A stretch of DNA of 48,174 nt from Acetivibrio straminisolvens JCM 21531 (lineage in GTDB: Bacteria > Bacillota > Clostridia > Acetivibrionales > Acetivibrionaceae): NCBI RefSeq assembly GCF_000521465.1, contig NZ_BAVR01000026.1, positions 1-48,174 of the forward strand. The letters are read 5' to 3'. A program made the translations under genes and the position numbers. The notes under the pieces were generated by a model. It had not been told where the DNA came from. It saw only the letters and a list, made by a program, of their open reading frames with translations, and did not search any database. Of the stretch, positions 1 to 8,224 are shown piece after piece; position 1 is the first letter of the stretch; every line of letters starts with the position of its first letter.

Positions 1-264
1 GCCAGTTGTTCTTAACTAATCAATTTCATATTGTATCTGATAAAAGAGTTTTACTAAACCTATATTTTAATAGGTTAGGTATAATATTCTTTTTTCAGGT
101 CATTGTTAAGAACAACGGTATCATTGCAACCTTTTCGATTTTGCAAATTGAATTTTCGGAAGCCTTAACTGCACGGTGTTTTTATAGTTAATACGCAGGT
201 GGTGCTCCTTCATACTGCTTACGGTTATGGCTGTTAGTATTTATGTAAATAAAAATAATTTAAT
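1..264. other. no supported gene in the left edge
   Basis: The first 264 bases are AT-rich. A 61-codon frame at 6-191 has no ribosome binding site and no recognisable motif, so it is not called. A small inverted repeat (AACCTAT / ATAGGTT) lies at about 56-76, next to a TATAAT-like hexamer. Nothing else is seen before the hairpin at 265. Confidence 0.5.
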
Positions 265-305
265 AAAGGTTGTGAGTGGACGATTGTTCATTTGCAGCCT
301 TTTTT
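265..305 (+). terminator. 16-17 bp hairpin preceding repeat copy 1
   Basis: The arms 266-281 and 286-301 pair over 16 positions around a GATT loop and run into a T tract. Five of the pairs are G.U when read on the plus strand, so the stem is good only in plus-strand RNA. It looks like the terminator of a plus-strand transcript entering from the left edge and directly abuts the repeat at 302. Confidence 0.6.
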
Positions 306-371
306 ATTTGGCCTCTTGGAATGAAATGAAAGAGGCAAAAGAGAAGGGGCTCGATGTCCCGAGCTTTTATT
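302..371 (+). repeat. 70-bp structured repeat, copy 1
   Basis: One of three copies of a 70-bp element (others at 20365-20434 and 47623-47692). It starts and ends with the same heptamer, TTTTATT. Inside are hairpin I (GCCTCTT with AAGAGGC, 12-nt loop) and hairpin II (AAAAG with CTTTT enclosing a GGG-x-C / GTCCC stem with a TCGAT loop). This copy differs from copy 3 at two positions; one of them makes a G.U pair in hairpin II. I do not recognise it as a named RNA family. Confidence 0.8.
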
Positions 372-395
372 TATAACTGAAAGGAGGAGAAGCCA

Positions 396-410
396 ATGTT
401 TAATAAATAG
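396..410 (+). other. four-codon ORF with strong ribosome binding site
   Basis: An AAAGGAGG sequence at 380-387 is followed at good spacing by ATG TTT AAT AAA TAG. This encodes MFNK only. It sits just after repeat copy 1 and before the promoter-like sequence of the GNAT gene. It is either a leader peptide or the start of a gene that has been lost; the sequence does not decide. Confidence 0.3.
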
Positions 411-413
411 TTT

Positions 414-442
414 TTGATTGAATAGCAAAAATATTTGATAAA
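414..442 (+). promoter_or_regulatory. likely sigma-A promoter of the GNAT gene
   Basis: TTGATT (414-419), a 17-base spacer, then GATAAA (437-442), ending about 28 bases before the start codon at 470. Confidence 0.45.
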
Positions 443-469
443 ATCAAATTACTATGATGGGGTGAAATT

Positions 470-1309
470 ATGCAAATTTCTTTTAACAATAGAAACGACA
501 AAGAATATCAATTTATGCTTAATAATTTGCTGAAGGATATTTTCCTTGATTTTCAATTTTGGTATGATTTAAATCTCTGGAATGAAATTTACGAAAGCTA
601 TTCTATTGTCGAAAATGGTGAAATAGTCTCAAATATCTGTGTTTTTAAGACACAAATATTATTTAATAAAAAACAATATCCTGCTCTATCCGTTGGAGCT
701 GTTGCGACAAAAAAGGAATACAGAGGCAGAGGGTTGTCCCGGTTATTAATGGAGCATATTATTAAAAAATACGATAATGTTCCAATGTATTTATCGGCAA
801 ATGACAGCGTATTAGATTTTTATCCGAAGTTTGGCTTTAAACGTGTGTACGAAAAACTGCCGGTTTGTGAGTGTGTGATAAATAATGATGTCATGGCGAA
901 TAAACTTGGCTATGACGATCCTAAGGTTTGGGACTATGTTTATAAACGCGTGAATTTTTCGCAAAAACTTGATTGCTTAAATTCTTCGAGCATAAATATT
1001 TTTCATATATACTGGGGATACCTTAAGGATTATATTTACGAACTTCCGGAGATTGATACTATGGTTATCGCAGAGCAAAAAGGGGAGACCCTTAAACTCA
1101 TTGGGGTTTTCTCAATGAAAGATATTAGTTTCTCGGACTTGGTTAAATATCTGCCGTTTGCCAATGTAAAAAAGATTGAATTTGGTTTTATGCCTTATTG
1201 GTCTGATGTAAATTACATAATGAAAGAATATGAAAAGGCCCCGTTGTTTGTTAGAGGATTGCGCTGCGATTTGGGCGATTTTAAGTTCCCGGAATTGTCT
1301 ATAACATAG
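470..1309 (+). CDS. GNAT family N-acetyltransferase
   Basis: A 279-residue protein with a GNAT fold in its first half. The acetyl-CoA binding motif A is visible as LSVGAVATKKEYRGRGLSRL (about residues 75-94), containing the R-G-x-G-L pyrophosphate loop, followed by the motif B-like stretch NDSVLDFYPKFGFKRVYEK. The rest (about 140-279) is a less conserved C-terminal region, as in larger Eis-like GNATs, so the acceptor substrate cannot be predicted. The ATG at 470 follows GGGGTGA at good spacing. It stands alone, with its own promoter and a possible terminator downstream. The family assignment is strong; the substrate is unknown. Confidence 0.85.
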   Translation: MQISFNNRNDKEYQFMLNNLLKDIFLDFQFWYDLNLWNEIYESYSIVENGEIVSNICVFKTQILFNKKQYPALSVGAVATKKEYRGRGLSRLLMEHIIKKYDNVPMYLSANDSVLDFYPKFGFKRVYEKLPVCECVINNDVMANKLGYDDPKVWDYVYKRVNFSQKLDCLNSSSINIFHIYWGYLKDYIYELPEIDTMVIAEQKGETLKLIGVFSMKDISFSDLVKYLPFANVKKIEFGFMPYWSDVNYIMKEYEKAPLFVRGLRCDLGDFKFPELSIT

Positions 1310-1370
1310 TGGTAAATTTTCAAATGAAACGTAATCCATTGCAAAATTAATCTTTTTGCATAACTTTTCA

Positions 1371-1405
1371 GGCTCTTTATTTTCAAATATGGAGCCCTTT
1401 CTTTT
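1371..1405 (+). terminator. weak terminator after the GNAT gene
   Basis: GGCTC at 1371-1375 can pair with GAGCC at 1392-1396, followed by a T-rich CTTTCTTTT. The stem is short and the loop long, so this is tentative. Confidence 0.35.
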
Positions 1406-1431
1406 GTTGATATCAGGCTTGGAAATATGTA

Positions 1432-1923
1432 TCAGTCAGTTTTCCGGTTTACAAACCAAGAGTCATTTAACAGTTCATTCCAACAGACTTTTGCATTGCT
1501 AAACTTTAATGTAAACATACCAAAATCATTTCTATATTTATCTGATGTTGTTCCATGAAACTCATATAAAAAGTATTGCTCATTTTGTGACTTCCATTTA
1601 CTTTGTAATACCAAAAATTCCATTGCCAAATCTATAATATCGACTGGTCTTTTAACAGAATCTTGCTCAACAATTATATGCATTTTTTTAATATTATTTG
1701 TATCAAACAAAATGCTTTCAATTACCTCAAAACCTTCAAATATCAATGCTGCATTACCGGTGCATTTAGCATTAGGGTAATTATTGAGCGGATGCTCGGG
1801 AAAAACATCTATATGATCAAACTCAAAAATTAGACTTGAATCTGAAATTGTAACATTATCAATAATACAATCATGAAGGTATATATATTCCAAAGTGTTT
1901 TCAGAAATAAATTTATAATCCAT
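1432..1923 (-). CDS. hypothetical protein, 163 residues
   Basis: The open frame extends upstream to 2019, but the ATG at 1923 (MDYKFISENTLEYIYLHDC) is preceded by AGGAA at usable spacing and begins the part that looks like folded protein. The sequence is rich in hydrophobic and acidic residues with no signal peptide or membrane segment. I do not recognise the family. The texture (small acidic beta-rich domain, isolated, next to an acetyltransferase and a methyltransferase) resembles small accessory or immunity-type proteins, but nothing in the sequence proves a role. Confidence 0.6.
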   Translation of the reverse strand: MDYKFISENTLEYIYLHDCIIDNVTISDSSLIFEFDHIDVFPEHPLNNYPNAKCTGNAALIFEGFEVIESILFDTNNIKKMHIIVEQDSVKRPVDIIDLAMEFLVLQSKWKSQNEQYFLYEFHGTTSDKYRNDFGMFTLKFSNAKVCWNELLNDSWFVNRKTD

Positions 1924-2097
1924 GCTTGAAGTTCCTGTTGAAAACGAATTAGTTTGCTTAATTAATATTATTATATCATTAATTTGCAAATGTTGTAAGA
2001 AAAAATTATAGCTATGCAAAATTCTTCTGTGCCGGAAGAATAATCACACATTCTGTGACAGTATCATAAAAATTTTTCCTAAATTATAAAATGGTTG

Positions 2098-2126
2098 TTG
2101 TATATTTATACAAATTTATGTATAAT
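2098..2126 (+). promoter_or_regulatory. promoter with overlapping palindrome
   Basis: TTGTAT (2098-2103), a 17-base spacer and TATAAT (2121-2126) precede the methyltransferase gene by 33 bases. The -35 lies inside a perfect palindrome, TTGTATA-TT-TATACAA (2098-2113), which is placed like an operator. Confidence 0.6.
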
Positions 2127-2159
2127 TATTCATATAACTTCAAAAGGGAGTGAAGACAA

Positions 2160-2897
2160 ATGGCGGTAGATTATAATGCAATATCACAAATATATGATAA
2201 TGTAAGGGCAGAAAACAAAAGCATTGTGGATTTATTCATTGAAGAGGTCAAAATTACAAACAGAACAAGGATTTTGGATTTTGGATGTGGGACCGGAAAT
2301 TACGCTAATATGCTGCAAAGACTTACAAGGGCAAAAGTTTACGGTATTGAACCTTCCGACGGTATGAGGGAAAAAGCAATTGCCAAAAACGTGAATATCA
2401 CTGTTGTAAAAGGTGACCATAAAAACATACCTTTTGAGGATAGCTACTTTGACTTTGTTTACATGACGGATGTTATTCATCATATTCCCGATATTGAGAT
2501 GATGTTTAAAGAAATCGGAAGGGTATTGAAAAGCGGTGGAAGTCTGTGCATAGCAACTCAGTCCCATGAACAAATCGACAACAGATTTTACGTAAAATAT
2601 TTTCCGTCTACGGCAATAGTTGATAAAAGAAGGTATCCTGATATTGATGAAATTATAAGTAAAGCTCAAGGACAATCCTTTGAACATATAAAAAATGCTA
2701 TTATTGGTGAGGGTGTAGAAGTTGCAGTAACCGCCGATTTTGTTAAACTTGTAAAAAATAAAGGTTTTTCAATGTTTCATCTGATATCTGATGATGAGTA
2801 TAATGTGGGCTTAAAGCAATTAGAAGCTGATGTATTGACTGGCAGCTTAGAATTAAAGACTTCCGGAGAAACGTTAATATGGTTAAAAAAGAAGTGA
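2160..2897 (+). CDS. class I SAM-dependent methyltransferase
   Basis: A 245-residue methyltransferase of the UbiE/Methyltransf_11 type. Motif I is DFGCGTGNY (about residues 40-48), motif II is around VYGIEPSDGM with the acidic ribose-binding residue, and the post-motif is TDVIHHIPD, typical of small-molecule methyltransferases. GVLKSGG-like motif VLKSGGSLCIAT follows. The ATG at 2160 has GGGAGTGA upstream. The C-terminal third (about 150-245) is specific to this protein and probably covers the acceptor site. The acceptor is unknown. It has its own promoter with a palindrome over the -35, suggesting regulation by a local repressor or activator. Confidence 0.85.
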   Translation: MAVDYNAISQIYDNVRAENKSIVDLFIEEVKITNRTRILDFGCGTGNYANMLQRLTRAKVYGIEPSDGMREKAIAKNVNITVVKGDHKNIPFEDSYFDFVYMTDVIHHIPDIEMMFKEIGRVLKSGGSLCIATQSHEQIDNRFYVKYFPSTAIVDKRRYPDIDEIISKAQGQSFEHIKNAIIGEGVEVAVTADFVKLVKNKGFSMFHLISDDEYNVGLKQLEADVLTGSLELKTSGETLIWLKKK

Positions 2898-2919
2898 CTC
2901 CTATGAGGGGAGGAATACA

Positions 2920-2994
2920 TTGCTTTCAGTATGTGCTGAAAATGATGGTAGAATAATTGGCCATGGCAAGGTTAATGCCGATAAAAGGAAATGA
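2920..2994 (+). pseudogene. possible GNAT fragment (24 codons)
   Basis: A strong GAGGGGAGGA ribosome binding site is followed by TTG and 24 codons reading LLSVCAENDGRIIGHGKV, then ADKRK and a stop. The core (E-x-D-G-x-I-x-G-H-G) resembles the beta2-beta3 segment of GNAT acetyltransferases. The reading frame then closes, so this looks like the start of a broken or frame-shifted gene that may run into the following segment. Confidence 0.35.
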
Positions 2995-3117
2995 AAATAT
3001 TTATTGAAAATTTGCGTCCGTTTGAGAGCTAAATGTAGAACATGGCTCAGTTATGATACAATATATTTAAAGCTGCTTGTAACAATTTGCTTTTTGATTT
3101 GCAAAAATAAAAGTGTA

Positions 3118-3405
3118 ATGAAAGCGGGGAAAACTAATGCCTATCAATGTATTATTCACCAATTTATAAAAGACTTTGAAGGCTTTTTGGAGCAGTATGC
3201 AAGTCATTATCCGCTATTCGGAAGAGTTTGGTATCATGCAATTCCTTTTCTCTCAAATGATATTGTTGATAAATATGCAAAAGAATTTATTGACGGCATT
3301 AAGGAGAATGGGAGCATCGTTAACCCTTACCCAAACTTGCCTAAATGGGACTCAATTTTAACATTGGATGGGTTAATGATTTTAAAGAAGCATAAAAGAA
3401 TTTGA
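3118..3405 (+). CDS. hypothetical protein, possibly degenerate
   Basis: An open frame of about 95 codons from ATG 3118. The part from about 3170 on (KDFEGFLEQYASHYPLFGRV onward) looks protein-like, with aromatic and acidic residues. No convincing ribosome binding site precedes 3118. An alternative is ATG 3137 in another frame (MPINVLFTN) joined to the same body by restoring one T near 3165. I do not recognise the family. It may belong with the fragment at 2920 as remains of one gene. Confidence 0.35.
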   Translation: MKAGKTNAYQCIIHQFIKDFEGFLEQYASHYPLFGRVWYHAIPFLSNDIVDKYAKEFIDGIKENGSIVNPYPNLPKWDSILTLDGLMILKKHKRI

Positions 3406-3432
3406 TGCAATCAAATATGCCATAGATTAAGT

Positions 3433-3480
3433 AACGCCCGCCCGCAACAGTCTAATACCTGCTGCAAGCGGGCGTTTATC
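3433..3480. terminator. terminator between convergent genes
   Basis: AACGCCCGC (3433-3441) pairs with GCGGGCGTT (3468-3476) around a long loop, followed by TTTATC. It lies between the plus-strand hypothetical gene and the 3' end of serC on the minus strand, and could serve both. Confidence 0.65.
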
Positions 3481-3487
3481 TCAGCTT

Positions 3488-4605
3488 TTATGAATTTACA
3501 ACTTCATTATATGCCCATTCAAGCCATTGGCACAATATTTCCAAGTCGGATTTTTCAACGGTTGCGCCGCACCATATTCTAAGCCCTACAGGAGCTTCTT
3601 TATAGGAAGAAATGTCATAAGCCACTTTTTCCTCGGCAAGCAAGTTAACAAGCTTTTTGATTTTATCCTCCGGCAGGTCCACGCTCAAGCACACACTTGT
3701 ATTGGAACGAATGGCCTTGTCTTTTGCAAGGAAACTTATCCATGGATGCTGCTCAACAAAGTTTTCGATTACCTTTAAGTTTTCCTCGCTCTTGGCAATA
3801 AGCTTTTCAAGCCCGCCTATGGATTCTACCCATCTGAGAGCTTCCAGATAATCTTCATTACACAGCATGGATGGTGTGTTTATTGTAGAGCCTTCAAAAA
3901 TAGTTTCATCAAGTTTGCCTTTCTTTTTCATTCTGAATACCTTAGGAAGCGGCCATGATGGTGAATAGGACTCTATTCTTTCCACTGCTCTTGGGGACAA
4001 TATCAGCATTCCGTGAGCAGCTTCACCGCCCAATACCTTTTGCCATGAGAAGGTTGCAGCATCAACTTTGTTCCATGGAATATCCATTGCAAAAACAGCG
4101 GAAGTTGCGTCACAGAGGGTCAAGCCCTTTCTGTCGTCCGGAATCCAGTCTCCGTTTGGAACTTTGACTCCGCTTGTTGTTCCGTTCCATGTGAATACTA
4201 CATCGTTGTCAAAATTGACTTTGCTGACATCGGGGAACTCACCGTAATCAGCGGAAATTATATTGACATTTTCCAGTTTAAGCTCTTTAGTAATATCATT
4301 TGCCCAGCCTTTTCCGAAAGATTCAAAGCAAATTACGTCAACACCTCTTTCTCCGAGGACATTCCACATAAGCATTTCAAAAGCTCCGGTGTCGGATCCG
4401 GGTACTATACCGACTCTGTAATCGTCAGGGAGCTTGAGAATTTCTTTTGTTTTCGCAATGGACTCATAAAGCTTTGCTTTTCCAAGCTTACTTCTGTGGG
4501 ACCTTCCAAGGGGTGCATCCTTAAGGGATTCGATTGAATACCCGGGATGTTGGCACATGGTCCAGATGAAAAACATGGATTTAAAGGTTTTTTGGTTGGT
4601 TTCAT
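3488..4605 (-). CDS. serC: phosphoserine aminotransferase (frame break near 4551)
   Basis: A PLP-dependent phosphoserine transaminase making O-phosphoserine from 3-phosphohydroxypyruvate and glutamate in serine synthesis. The N-terminus reads NPCFSSGPC, and the PLP lysine lies in [10 protein letters not shown]. The start with FSSGPCA and the overall length (about 372 residues) resemble the Methanosarcina/alphaproteobacterial SerC branch rather than the E. coli type. The true ATG at 4605 follows GAGGAGAG. The frame breaks at about 4551: adding one A to an AA run joins the N-terminal segment to the long downstream frame. Without it an internal start would be chosen and the first 10-15 residues lost. 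The gene is transcribed behind a T-box with a serine specifier, in line with the call. Confidence 0.88.
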
Positions 4606-4667
4606 TTTATTCTCTCCTCACTTTATTTTGGTTTGATTTCGTGTAATGATTAAATCAAATATATAAT

Positions 4668-4905
4668 AAAAAACTCTCAACCCTGATAATAATCAGGGAC
4701 GAGAGATATTTATCCGCGGTGCCACCCAAATTAGCCGGATCTAAAATCCAGCTCACTCTTATGCACAATAACCGGTGCAACGGTTTGATTCATCATCAAC
4801 GCCTCAGGGGTGGAATCAACGAGCCTCTGGTTGATTTGCACCAAACACCAACTCTCTAATGCAGAGTACTTGTTACTTTCCCCGTCACGGGCTTAAAATA
4901 TTAAA
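4668..4905 (-). promoter_or_regulatory. T-box leader, serine specifier, upstream of serC
   Basis: Read on the minus strand, the T-box antiterminator core GGGTGGCACCGCGG lies at 4714-4727. It is followed by an intrinsic terminator (stem CTCTC..CCCTGAT / ATCAGGG..GAGAG at 4674-4705, then six T). Stem I has the AGAGAG element and a GGTGCAA apical loop. The specifier candidate is TCC (complement of 4812-4814) in the usual codon-ACC context, which is a serine codon. Uncharged tRNA-Ser would therefore favour read-through into serC. Confidence 0.9.
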
Positions 4906-4931
4906 CTATCAAATTATTAGTTTTCAGTTTT

Positions 4932-4960
4932 ACTATATTTTATTATATTTTGTTCTGCAA
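4932..4960 (-). promoter_or_regulatory. likely promoter of the serC T-box transcript
   Basis: On the minus strand TTGCAG (4960-4955), a 17-base spacer and TATAGT (4937-4932) lie just upstream of the T-box stem I. The surrounding AT-rich DNA offers alternative -10 sequences. Confidence 0.45.
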
Positions 4961-5076
4961 TGCAATAGGGTATGTTAAAATTTTAACTGAATTTCATAAT
5001 TTATAATATTTGAAAGAAGTAATTAGAGATTTTAAGGGGTTCAAGCGTTATATCAATTAAAGCATAGTTTTGCAGC

Positions 5077-5105
5077 TTGACATAATTTTTTTATTTCCAT
5101 ACAAT
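5077..5105 (+). promoter_or_regulatory. sigma-A promoter upstream of the first MCP
   Basis: TTGACA (5077-5082), a 17-base spacer and TACAAT (5100-5105) form a near-consensus promoter. It implies a leader of about 190 bases before the start codon at 5302. I recognise no riboswitch in this AT-rich leader and see nothing else in 4961-5301. Confidence 0.65.
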
Positions 5106-5301
5106 AATAAATAGTACACTTTCACTTTCTTATTATGTTCTTACATAATCAGGTTATTCTGTTTAGATTAGTTTTGTTCTTTATTTGTTTCAAAGGCAAT
5201 TTTCAATATTTTATTTTAGAAGTTCGGCAATTTAGCAAAAAATTCTATTTACTTTTCATCAATTTAGTAAACAGTTTTAATATCTAAGGAGCGTGCAGTA
5301 A

Positions 5302-6506
5302 ATGGACAAAGTGAAGGGCTTATTGAAAAACATTTCAGATTTCAATCTGTTGGTGACATGGATACTGGCGGTCTTCAGCGCAATAATGGTCATATGTGAT
5401 TTAGCTGTCTTATTGGGATGGCTGAGACTGGAAGTTGCTGTATTCAGGGTGGCTTTTTTTGCTGTTCATGTAACAATTGGTGTTTTTGTGGCGGTGTTTC
5501 TGGTAAGATTGAGCAAATTTATATTATACAATTCTCAGGAATTGAAGCAAAAGGAAGAAGCCTATAACAATCTGATGTCTGCTGCTCAAGGCATTTCAAA
5601 AGCAACAAATGAGTTGGTTAGCTCGGTGAAAGATGTATTTGGAATGTCTAAACAGGCATTGGAAACGAGTAAATTGATTGCATCAAGTGCCGAAGGTGTT
5701 GACATGGGTTCGAAGGAAACTTTGAACTTTATTAATGAGGCTACAAAGGCTGCTGTCAGCATATCGGAGGATTTGGACAAGATAGCCAGCGAGTATGTTT
5801 TCGTATCAAGCATTTCCCAGCAACTAAAAATAATGACTGAAGACAGCAAATCGTCAATGAAAAAGGCCATGGATGAGATTAGGATTATTAGTGAGAATAC
5901 CACTAAGACCAAAAATACCATTTACAGCCTGAAAGAAAGAACGAGTAAAATTGAAAAGGTGGTTGAGGTAATTACCGGAATTGCCAATGACACAAGCCTT
6001 CTCTCACTAAATGCTTCGATAGAGTCAGCTAAGGCAGGCGAATACGGAAAAGGTTTTGCTGTGGTGGCAAGTGAGGTAAAAAAACTGGCTGAGCAATCCC
6101 ACAGGTCAGCTCAGGAAATTTCCCAGATGATAAAGGGGATTCTTGCAGATACGGACCTGGCGGTTAATGACATAGATACAACTTCCGAACTGGTTTCAAA
6201 AAGTATGGAAGTAATCAATAACTCTGCCAACACGTTTGAAATGATATCCGTAGCCAGTGAAGAAGTGAATGACAAGATACAGGGTGTTACGGACCTCACG
6301 CAAGGTGTGGCAAAAACGGTGATAATATTGTTCAGATAATTAAAAGTATACAGGATATAAATACAAAGAGTCTTGCCGAACTAAGCGCTATGGTTGAATC
6401 GGCTGAAAACCAATCTGTTTCTCTAGAGCAGATAACTGGTTTATTGCAGAATATTGAGCTGCTTTCAAAAGAGTTGATGGAAATTTATGGAGGTAGCGGC
6501 TTGTAA
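5302..6506 (+). CDS. methyl-accepting chemotaxis-like protein (frame break near 6314)
   Basis: About 401 residues after restoring one A at about 6314. Two hydrophobic segments (about residues 15-42 and 46-70) are joined by a very short loop, so there is no room for an external sensor domain, and no HAMP is seen. The rest is a cytoplasmic coiled-coil signalling domain with the conserved tip-like sequence [20 protein letters not shown] and [14 protein letters not shown]. It would signal to CheA/CheW, perhaps sensing membrane state or an internal signal. Correcting the break extends the protein past the stop at 6339 to a coiled-coil end ([15 protein letters not shown]) at 6506. The start follows AAGGAG. 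It is followed by a terminator. Confidence 0.8.
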
Positions 6507-6554
6507 GGAAGTCTTTTGTTCGATAAAAAAATATTGCTTTTCGCTTGATATTCC

Positions 6555-6604
6555 AAAAGACATATAGTAATCTTCTCGTAGGAAGAAATTCTGTATGTCT
6601 TTTT
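6555..6604 (+). terminator. terminator after the first MCP
   Basis: AAAAGACATA (6555-6564) pairs with TATGTCTTTT (6594-6603), with a further inner stem, followed by a T-rich stretch. Confidence 0.7.
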
Positions 6605-6674
6605 GTATTGTTATATTAACCTTGTTTTCAAGGCATGATAAAATTATATTATTCTGCTATGGGGAGAGAGTGCT

Positions 6675-8151
6675 TTGAAAAATGTTTTAATATCGTCATT
6701 AAATAAACTGGTTTTTGCCGTTTCATGTATTTACTTTCTTTTAATTGTGGTATTTATTTTGGATTCCGACTTAGTACGATTGTCTCGGAATCTTCGCGGA
6801 ATAAAGTCTTGGTTGTGTTGTTTTTGGTGACGGCGGGAGTAGTGGGATGTGGAGCATTATGGTTCGTAAAAAAAGCTTTAAATTTACATATTCTGAATAA
6901 TGAAGGTTTAAGGGTACTGTTTATTGTTCTTATGTCCCTTATTACAAGGCTTGTATTAATCAATATTGTGGACATTACTCCCAACAGCGATTTTGAGCTG
7001 TATCATACTTTGGCGCAAGCATTTTCGAAGGGAGAAGGAGCAGGAGGCAAATACGTAGCTCTTTTTCCCCACACTTTTGGCTATCCCTTTATACTTGGGA
7101 TGGTGTATCGGGTTTTTTCACCGGACAAATATTTTGCTTTGCTTTTGAATATCTTATTTGAAGCGGTGACAGGGATTCTTATATATTTCCTTGGAAAAAT
7201 GATTTCAAACTGGAAGGTCGGTTTTTTTGCCGCCATTATATGGCTATATGGCCCTCTCATGTGTTTTACTCTTCAATTGTTTGTACAGAGCCGTTATACA
7301 CATTGTTAATGGTTCTCATGATATTTGCTTATTTTAAGATGTCGCACAAAAACACAGGTCTATTGCATTCTTGCGGTATTTACCTTTTGATTGGTGTTTT
7401 ATGTGCTGCAGCCAATGCAGTTCGCCCCATGGGCACCCTGCTTATTATCGTTTTGGGAATATCTGAGGTTGTAAGGGTAATTAGGAGCAGGGAAGGGGAA
7501 AAACTTAACTTTACAGGATTTGTACCTTTTGCCGCTTTCTTAATTGCGTATTTCTCTTTTGTCAATCTAACAGGTATGTACATTTCCCATAAGATTGGCT
7601 ACAAGGCGGCGAAGAACCCTATAGGTTTCAGTACCTATGTCGGAACCAATATTAATAGCGGGGGAGCATGGAACCCGGGCGATGCCGGTGTGTTCTTGGA
7701 CTTAATGAAACAGGAGCCTTTTGATGCCCAGAAAGTTCATGACCGGCTAATTGACATGACAATTCAAAGGGTTAAGAGTCAAGGAACCGATAATTTGAAG
7801 CTTATATTTGACAAAAATAAGACCATGTGGGGAAGAGATGATGAAGTGGTAACTTATATGATTTACGGAAGCGGTGAGGAAGCTTCGTCGTTATTAAATG
7901 TTAAAGGCCGTGAATGGCCGTTGAGATATATTTGCAACTTTTATTACTGCATGATTGTTATATTGGCTTTTAAAGGTCTTCTGGGCCAATACAGGAAAGA
8001 GGTCAGCCCAATTGTTATGGCACTACTGCTGCTGTTTCTGGGAATAGGTGCGCTGCATACAGTTGTTGAGGTGCATGGCAGGTATCACTATTCAGCCATG
8101 GTGGTTTTCTCCATACTTGCCGGAACGAATTATTTGGAAAAATATATATAA
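6675..8151 (+). CDS. polytopic membrane glycosyltransferase, GT39/ArnT-like (two frame breaks)
   Basis: About 492 residues when two single-base losses are repaired: a T at about 6753 (VVFIFGFR junction) and a G at about 7241 (IIWAIWPSHVFYSS junction). Many membrane segments and the short lumenal motif NSDFELYHTLAQAF (an Asp-containing first loop) fit the dolichyl/undecaprenyl-phosphate sugar:protein or lipid glycosyltransferase superfamily (GT-C fold). WPSHVFYSSIVCTEPLY is the typical following motif. The TTG start at 6675 follows GGGGAGAG at 6661-6668; starting at 6725 would lose the first membrane segment. It lies between two chemoreceptor genes, without evidence for a shared function. The acceptor is unknown. 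Confidence 0.75.
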
Positions 8152-8224
8152 AAAAATATACAGGTTGCTCCGATAAGTTATATAAGCTGTGCAGCAAAAT
8201 TTAATTTAAGGAGTGACCTATTCT

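Noticed and set aside
6..191. 61-codon frame at the left edge
   Set aside because: No ribosome binding site, no recognisable motif, AT-rich composition; probably chance.
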